From assembly GCA_035647835.1 (NCBI GenBank), contig DASRMS010000068.1, forward strand, positions 1 to 9,705: a stretch of 9,705 bases of DNA, read 5' to 3'. Shown piece after piece: positions 6,877-9,705 of this stretch. Position numbers and translations under genes: made by a program. Origin of the DNA: UBA9865 sp035647835 (GTDB taxonomy: Bacteria; Bacillota; Dethiobacteria; Dethiobacterales; Dethiobacteraceae). The notes beneath the pieces are model-generated. The model was given only the letters and a program-made list of their open reading frames with translations, ran no database searches and was not told the origin of the DNA. How positions within the stretch are numbered: the first letter of the stretch is position 1; every line of letters starts with the position of its first letter.

Positions 6877-6999
6877 TTAACGCTTGTGATGATGATTATC
6901 ATCACGCGACATAAAAATAATTATCAAAACTATTAAAAGCAGGAAATCACTATTGTTATCAGAGCCGCCAGAACCACCAAACCCGCCAAAAAAGGACAT
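6877..6999 (-). CDS. Small Gly-rich single-helix protein, YjcZ-like, probably made in sporulation
   Basis: This 40-residue peptide opens with a glycine-rich head (MSFFGGFGGSGGS), continues with an Asn/Asp stretch, one hydrophobic helix (FLLLIVLIIIF, about 19-29) and a basic, His-rich tail (SRDDNHHHKR). The pattern recalls the tiny YjcZ/SscA-type sporulation peptides of Bacillota; this is resemblance by shape, not proven homology. A very strong ribosome site (AAGGAGG, 7008-7014) precedes two adjacent ATGs at 7000-7002 and 6997-6999. The second has the better spacing and is used here; the first would add one Met. A CATANNNTA box upstream suggests expression in the mother cell. The gene runs convergent to the CotH operon and shares its 3' hairpin. 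Confidence 0.68.
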   Translation of the reverse strand: MSFFGGFGGSGGSDNNSDFLLLIVLIIIFMSRDDNHHHKR

Positions 7000-7022
7000 C
7001 ATCCCACCTCCTTGATTATGAC

Positions 7023-7047
7023 AACCACCCTTAAAATAAGGTTGGTT
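7023..7047 (-). other. Leader hairpin upstream of the small Gly-rich gene
   Basis: Arms 7023-7033 and 7037-7047 pair over 11 positions with one mismatch and a 3-base loop. The hairpin lies between the putative -10 box and the ribosome site, so it would form at the very 5' end of the transcript. It could stabilise the mRNA. Confidence 0.4.
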
Positions 7048-7072
7048 ACCGTATGTAAACAGCCCCTACAGT
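7047..7072 (-). promoter_or_regulatory. Sigma-K/sigma-E-like promoter of the small Gly-rich gene
   Basis: On the minus strand CATACGGTA (7047-7055) fits the sigma-K -10 consensus CATANNNTA, and AC at 7071-7072, 15 bases upstream, fits the short sigma-K -35 (usual spacing 16-17). CATACGGT would also fit sigma-E. An inverted repeat TGTAAAC/GTTTACA (7054-7060, 7071-7077) overlaps the promoter and could be an operator. These short motifs can occur by chance; support comes from the type of gene it precedes. Confidence 0.42.
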
Positions 7073-7182
7073 TTACAAGAGTGGTCACGTCACATCATAC
7101 TAGGTGGTCAACGCTAACTGCTGCCTTTACATTATATGCTTGCTGATAGATCCTGTGCATCTAATAAAAAATTGGCCCTCTC

Positions 7183-7680
7183 TTACTCCTTTTCCGCTTC
7201 TCTTACCGTGATGTTAAGGGTTTCGCCAGTATAAACAAGCATAACGCCAATCCCTTCGCTATTTTCCGCACCATAGCTCACGCCGTCTTCCGACTGCATA
7301 TCATAAACTTGTTCAGTAAAGGTCTTCTTAATTTCCTCTAAGTAATTCTCAAAGTCCTCTCTTGCTACTTCTTCCAGACCGATAAGCAGTGAATCATTCA
7401 TTTCCAGAACTGTGAAAACTTTGCCTTTCCTAAATTCCGGAATATTTTTTGCCAGTGCAGAGGTTGGCCAATCGGCTCCACCAAAGGAAAATTCCTCGCC
7501 GCTTTCTCCCGTAATAGTCACCTTTTCCCCTTCTATCTCTACATCGCCGCCGCCGGCATTCTCAACTATTTTTTCCGCGATCTCTTCTCCGACCTTTTCC
7601 TTCACTTTGTCTTTTACACCGCATCCGGTAATTGACAAGATCAGAATAATGACCAAACAACCGATTAGAACTTTCTTCAT
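7183..7680 (-). CDS. Small acidic lipoprotein of unknown function
   Basis: This 165-residue protein has a classic lipoprotein signal: KK, a hydrophobic core, then SITGC, so the cysteine near residue 20 would be lipid-modified and the protein held on the outer face of the membrane. The mature part begins with a charged helix (KDKVKEKVGEEIAEKIVE), then a Gly/Glu strand-rich segment (VEIEGEKVTITGESGEEF) with WP and IPEFRKGKV, and a helix-strand C-terminal region. It resembles, from memory only, clostridial lipoproteins annotated DUF6591. The start chosen is ATG at 7678-7680 with GAGGAG seven bases upstream; a GTG at 7695 overlaps that ribosome site and is unlikely. Glu/Lys content is much higher than in the neighbours. 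It is transcribed alone, with its own promoter and no clear terminator. Confidence 0.72.
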   Translation of the reverse strand: MKKVLIGCLVIILILSITGCGVKDKVKEKVGEEIAEKIVENAGGGDVEIEGEKVTITGESGEEFSFGGADWPTSALAKNIPEFRKGKVFTVLEMNDSLLIGLEEVAREDFENYLEEIKKTFTEQVYDMQSEDGVSYGAENSEGIGVMLVYTGETLNITVREAEKE

Positions 7681-7783
7681 CTCATCTCTCCTCACAATTT
7701 AAGCACAGCTATTTTACAGCTGCCCTCTTTCTGATACACAAGTTTATCATTGCTATTAAAATTGCCTGCTTGATTCCACTTTC

Positions 7784-7812
7784 ATTATAAGAAAAATATT
7801 TCCCTTTGTAAT
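7784..7812 (-). promoter_or_regulatory. Sigma-A-like promoter of the lipoprotein gene
   Basis: On the minus strand ATTACA (7807-7812), a 17-base spacer and a perfect TATAAT (7784-7789) lie about 100 bases before the lipoprotein start. The -35 matches four of six positions. Confidence 0.5.
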
Positions 7813-7818
7813 CATCCC

Positions 7819-7863
7819 AGGGGTGATTGTCAATTCACAATAGAGGTGATTTTAGGGGTGATT
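7819..7863 (+). repeat. Three short direct repeats, AGRGGTGATT
   Basis: Copies lie at 7819-7828, 7842-7851 and 7854-7863; the middle one has A in place of G at the third base. Spacing is 23 and 12 bases. An inverted ATTGT/ACAAT pair lies between the first two. The first copy adjoins the -35 box of the lipoprotein promoter, so a regulator-binding role is possible but unproven. Confidence 0.4.
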
Positions 7864-8112
7864 TCTAATGATCTGCCAAATGCCTTCTAAAAAAGTCAGC
7901 TGCAGATATCTCCGTGCAGTGGTGGCAGCCTGGAAGCGCCAAAAAGAGTCCGCGGCAAAACCCAAGTTTCTATAATCAACATCCTGCCTGCGTTGCTGCT
8001 GGGTTAGTACATAATACTGTATCCGGAGAAAAAAGAACTCCAGGTACAGGCGTATTCCGCTCTGTAGCTAGAGTTTGATTTAGGTCACAAGAACCTGCCA
8101 GCTTTGTTATGA

Positions 8113-8328
8113 TTACTTGTGCTTATTCTTTAACTTTTCCAGTAGGCTCTGTATTTTCTCTGCCTGTTTCTCTGTGGCGTTAGCGTCCAACTCAAAAGAA
8201 ACATTAAGCCAACTGCCTTCCTGCGCCTTTGCAGGGAGCATTTCTTTTGGTACGTCAACTTGTATTTCTTTGTTGCCAAACAGGACAACAGCGTATTCAC
8301 CTTCAAAACGATCAATTACTGCTTTCAT
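8113..8328 (-). CDS. DUF3006 domain-containing protein
   Basis: This 71-residue protein matches the DUF3006 pattern from its first residue: MKAVIDRFEGEYAVVLFGNKE, then a beta-rich middle (IQVDVPKEMLPAKAQEGSWLNVSFEL) and a lysine-rich helical tail (QAEKIQSLLEKLKNK). The function of the family is unknown; it looks like a small soluble beta-barrel. DUF3006 genes are often found next to ComEC-type metallo-beta-lactamase genes, and that holds here: the upstream gene ends 71 bases before it on the same strand. The start is ATG at 8326-8328, six bases after AAGGAGG (8334-8340); an adjacent ATG at 8329-8331 is too close to the ribosome site. Longer upstream starts would run through that site. Confidence 0.85.
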   Translation of the reverse strand: MKAVIDRFEGEYAVVLFGNKEIQVDVPKEMLPAKAQEGSWLNVSFELDANATEKQAEKIQSLLEKLKNKHK

Positions 8329-8399
8329 CATCAGCCTCCTTACTAGCGAGCGTTTTGCAAACACACCACAGATTGATCAGCAGCGTTGAGCCGCCTAAA

Positions 8400-9305
8400 C
8401 TAGTAAGTAGTATTGTTTATCGCAAATGTGCTGCCATCGGTAGTAATCACGATGGTTCCCTGCAGATCAGTTCTGTAGATATCAACTTTTCCTGCTGCTA
8501 ACAGTGATAAGGTCTCATGGTGAGGATGACCGAATGAATTTCCTTTACCACACATAATAACCGCGGCTTGAGGCGTAACAGCAGTGAGAAAAGCAGCAGA
8601 AATGCCTGTATGACTACCATGGTGACTTACCTTGAGAATAGTACTCTTTAAATGATAGTTACTGCTTAACATTTGCGTGAGACTTGATTGTCCCACATCA
8701 CCGGTTAGCAGCAAACTAACCTGACCAAACGTTATTTTAACAACAATTGAGGCCTCATTTAAATTAGAACTGGACGGATCAGAGGGATGAAGGATCTGCA
8801 TTTGGGCGCCACCGAGCTCTCGTTGCATACCAGCTCTGCCTTCGGTATATTTAATATCCTTCTCATCAATTAAAGTCAGGTAATCCGCAAAAGTTTGCGT
8901 AGTATGTACAACCCCGGGATCAATAACCTCTTTAACTGAAATCTTCTGCAGTACATTTATCAGACCACCGATATGATCGGCATGGGGGTGCGTACTAATC
9001 ACTAGATCCAGGCTGTTGACATTACTGCCTGTTAGATAATCAACAACAGTATTGCCTCTTTCTCCACCATCAATTAAGATGTTTTGCTGAGGCGTTTGGA
9101 TGAAAATACTGTCACCTTGGCCAACATCGATAAAATGTACTTTCATTTGACCAGTTGGAGCTGTAGCAGCAGGAGGCATGTCGTCAGCGACTGTTCCTGG
9201 TTGCTGGGCGGCCTGCTCACCGTAGCGGGGCAACGCAGCACAACCAATCGTTAATAGCAATAGTAAGGCGATTAAAAAGGCTGCCATGACTTTTTCTTTG
9301 TTCAT
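8400..9305 (-). CDS. ComEC/Rec2-type metallo-beta-lactamase protein, exported, probable lipoprotein
   Basis: This 301-residue protein has a hydrophobic leader (8-20) ending in TIGC, so C22 may be lipid-modified; T at -3 is not ideal, so a plain signal anchor is possible. A Pro/Ala/Gln-rich linker (about 25-53) leads to an MBL domain like the C-terminal part of ComEC: FIDVGQGDS (58-66), the metal motif HPHADH (106-111), LLTGD (D203), KVSHHGS (225-231) and GHPHHE (259-264). All expected metal ligands seem present, so it should be an active hydrolase, probably on DNA or another phosphodiester outside the cell; the substrate is inferred. It lacks the ComEC channel domain. The start is ATG at 9303-9305 with GGAGG six bases upstream; the ATG at 9311 directly abuts that site. 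It is first in a pair with the DUF3006 gene. Confidence 0.88.
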   Translation of the reverse strand: MNKEKVMAAFLIALLLLLTIGCAALPRYGEQAAQQPGTVADDMPPAATAPTGQMKVHFIDVGQGDSIFIQTPQQNILIDGGERGNTVVDYLTGSNVNSLDLVISTHPHADHIGGLINVLQKISVKEVIDPGVVHTTQTFADYLTLIDEKDIKYTEGRAGMQRELGGAQMQILHPSDPSSSNLNEASIVVKITFGQVSLLLTGDVGQSSLTQMLSSNYHLKSTILKVSHHGSHTGISAAFLTAVTPQAAVIMCGKGNSFGHPHHETLSLLAAGKVDIYRTDLQGTIVITTDGSTFAINNTTY

Positions 9306-9561
9306 GCTCATCCTCCATATTAATTATATGTCTTATTTCTACATTAAAATGAAACTGGTACTGCCAGCATGCCTCTAAAGGATTTGCCTCCACATAATTT
9401 TCCTATTCATTTGTCAATAATTGCTGCCATCAGCAAGCACAACCTGATAATTAGTAAATCCCTCCTTTAATTACTAATTAATTATCACACTCCCTTAAAT
9501 TTTGGTCAAGCACATCTATCCCCGCATCCTAATATTCTTTGCCATTTTGACATGAATTTCA
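9306..9561. other. Upstream region of the MBL gene, no gene seen
   Basis: No open frame with a ribosome site was found on either strand. TATAAT on the minus strand (9323-9328) could be the -10 box of the MBL gene, but its -35 is poor and the leader would be very short. A small hairpin TTGCTG/CAGCAA (9421-9436) and an AT-rich inverted repeat around AATTAGTAA/TTACTAATT (about 9446-9487) are present; their role is unknown. Confidence 0.45.
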
Positions 9562-9591
9562 TTAGCATTTTTTCAAAACTTACGGTATTAT
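9562..9591 (+). promoter_or_regulatory. Possible promoter before the plus-strand terminator hairpin
   Basis: TTAGCA (9562-9567), an 18-base spacer and TATTAT (9586-9591) would start RNA near 9598-9600, right at the hairpin's 5' arm. Both boxes are imperfect. Confidence 0.28.
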
Positions 9592-9600
9592 TAGAGTAGG

Positions 9601-9672
9601 CCATCGGTTAAAACTCCTTTCTGGTTTGCTTTTCACTTACCATTTTCGGAGTTACCGATGGTTTTTCCTTTT
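9601..9672 (+). terminator. Strong Rho-independent terminator, possibly of a short RNA or leader
   Basis: CCATCGGT (9601-9608) pairs with ACCGATGG (9654-9661). After a 3-base bulge, AACTCC (9612-9617) pairs with GGAGTT (9648-9653). An inner TGGT/ACCA pair (9622-9625, 9639-9642) may cap it. TTTTTCCTTTTTT follows at once on the plus strand. No plus-strand gene ends nearby, so it would stop an RNA of about 70 bases or act as an attenuator for a gene beyond 9705. Confidence 0.7.
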
Positions 9673-9705
9673 TTACTTTTGCGAACTTAATTGTACACTA
9701 TCTTC

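Larger units (their letters stand above)
7681..8112. other. 432-base stretch without a convincing gene
   Basis: The lipoprotein-proximal part holds that gene's leader and promoter and the AGRGGTGATT repeats. The rest (about 7864-8112) has no long open frame on either strand. The only candidate is a 35-codon plus-strand frame (7868-7975, ATG after AGGGGTG, basic product) with no recognisable family. No clear terminator was found for the DUF3006 gene that ends at 8113; AGGT/ACCT and CYGGAG/CTCCGG pairs on the minus strand form only weak hairpins. Confidence 0.5.

Noticed and set aside
6886..6905. Palindrome GTGATGAT/ATCATCAC
   Set aside because: It lies within the C-terminal codons (Asp-Asp-Asn-His-His-His) of the small Gly-rich gene and is explained by that coding sequence.
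7412..7702. 96-codon plus-strand open frame, Ser/Pro-rich
   Set aside because: It is the antisense of the lipoprotein gene; its low-complexity composition follows from that gene's Glu/Lys codons.
9424..9466. Minus-strand AAAGGAGGG followed by a frame reading TNYQVVLADGSNY
   Set aside because: There is no start codon at a usable distance from the ribosome-like site and the frame stops after about 15 codons.
651..9479. 13-base sequence TTAATTACTAATT at 651-663 and again at 9467-9479
   Set aside because: It is AT-only and low complexity, with no shared flanks; it does not support an element bounded by direct repeats.
9547..9552. Perfect TTGACA on the plus strand
   Set aside because: No -10-like hexamer lies 16-18 bases downstream (only TTTTCA), so it is probably a chance match.
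9601..9661. Resemblance to a c-di-GMP-I (GEMM) riboswitch because of the GTTACCGATGG-like 3' end, notable with a PilZ gene in the window
   Set aside because: The conserved GEMM core, including the GCAAA segment and tetraloop receptor, is absent, and the matching end simply pairs with CCATCGGT as a terminator stem.

Overview
The window looks like chromosomal DNA from an endospore-forming member of the Bacillota, most likely of the Clostridia type. The support is a SleB-family hydrolase with LysM domains, a CotH-type spore-coat kinase fold, a glycine-rich one-helix peptide of the kind made in sporulating cells, purine-rich AGGAGG-type ribosome sites, Gram-positive style lipoproteins and a Bacillus/Clostridium-type LexA box. 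I cannot name a genus. I see no tRNA, rRNA, CRISPR array, transposase or phage gene.

Layout, left to right. Positions 1-582 (minus) hold most of a PilZ-domain, c-di-GMP-binding protein that runs off the left edge. Positions 791-1564 (minus) encode a secreted cell-wall hydrolase (signal peptide, two LysM, SleB-type catalytic domain) with a clear terminator at its 3' end. Divergent from it, a YolD-like gene (1815-2126, plus) has a sigma-A-like promoter whose start point is covered by a near-consensus LexA box, so it is probably SOS-controlled. Positions 2298-6808 (plus) are a compact three-gene operon: a 985-residue membrane-anchored protein with three lamin-tail domains, a chitobiase-C-terminal-like domain and a CotH kinase domain; a four-helix DUF4956 membrane protein; and a VTC-type (polyphosphate-polymerase fold) protein. 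It ends at a long perfect hairpin shared with a convergent 40-residue Gly-rich small protein gene (6877-6999, minus), which has a sigma-K/sigma-E-like promoter.

Positions 7183-7680 (minus) encode a small lipoprotein of unknown role. About 430 bases without a convincing gene follow. Then comes a minus-strand pair: a secreted or lipid-anchored ComEC-type metallo-beta-lactamase protein (8400-9305) and a DUF3006 protein (8113-8328). The right edge (9306-9705) has no gene but ends in a strong plus-strand terminator hairpin behind a possible promoter, which suggests a short RNA or an attenuator for a gene beyond the window.

The most interesting unit is the CotH / DUF4956 / VTC operon. It joins two enzymes that handle nucleotides or phosphate (a secreted kinase fold and a polyphosphate-polymerase fold) through a membrane protein of unknown function. 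I know these families co-occur in genomes but know of no worked-out function for the set. The second point of interest is the apparently SOS-regulated stand-alone YolD-like gene.
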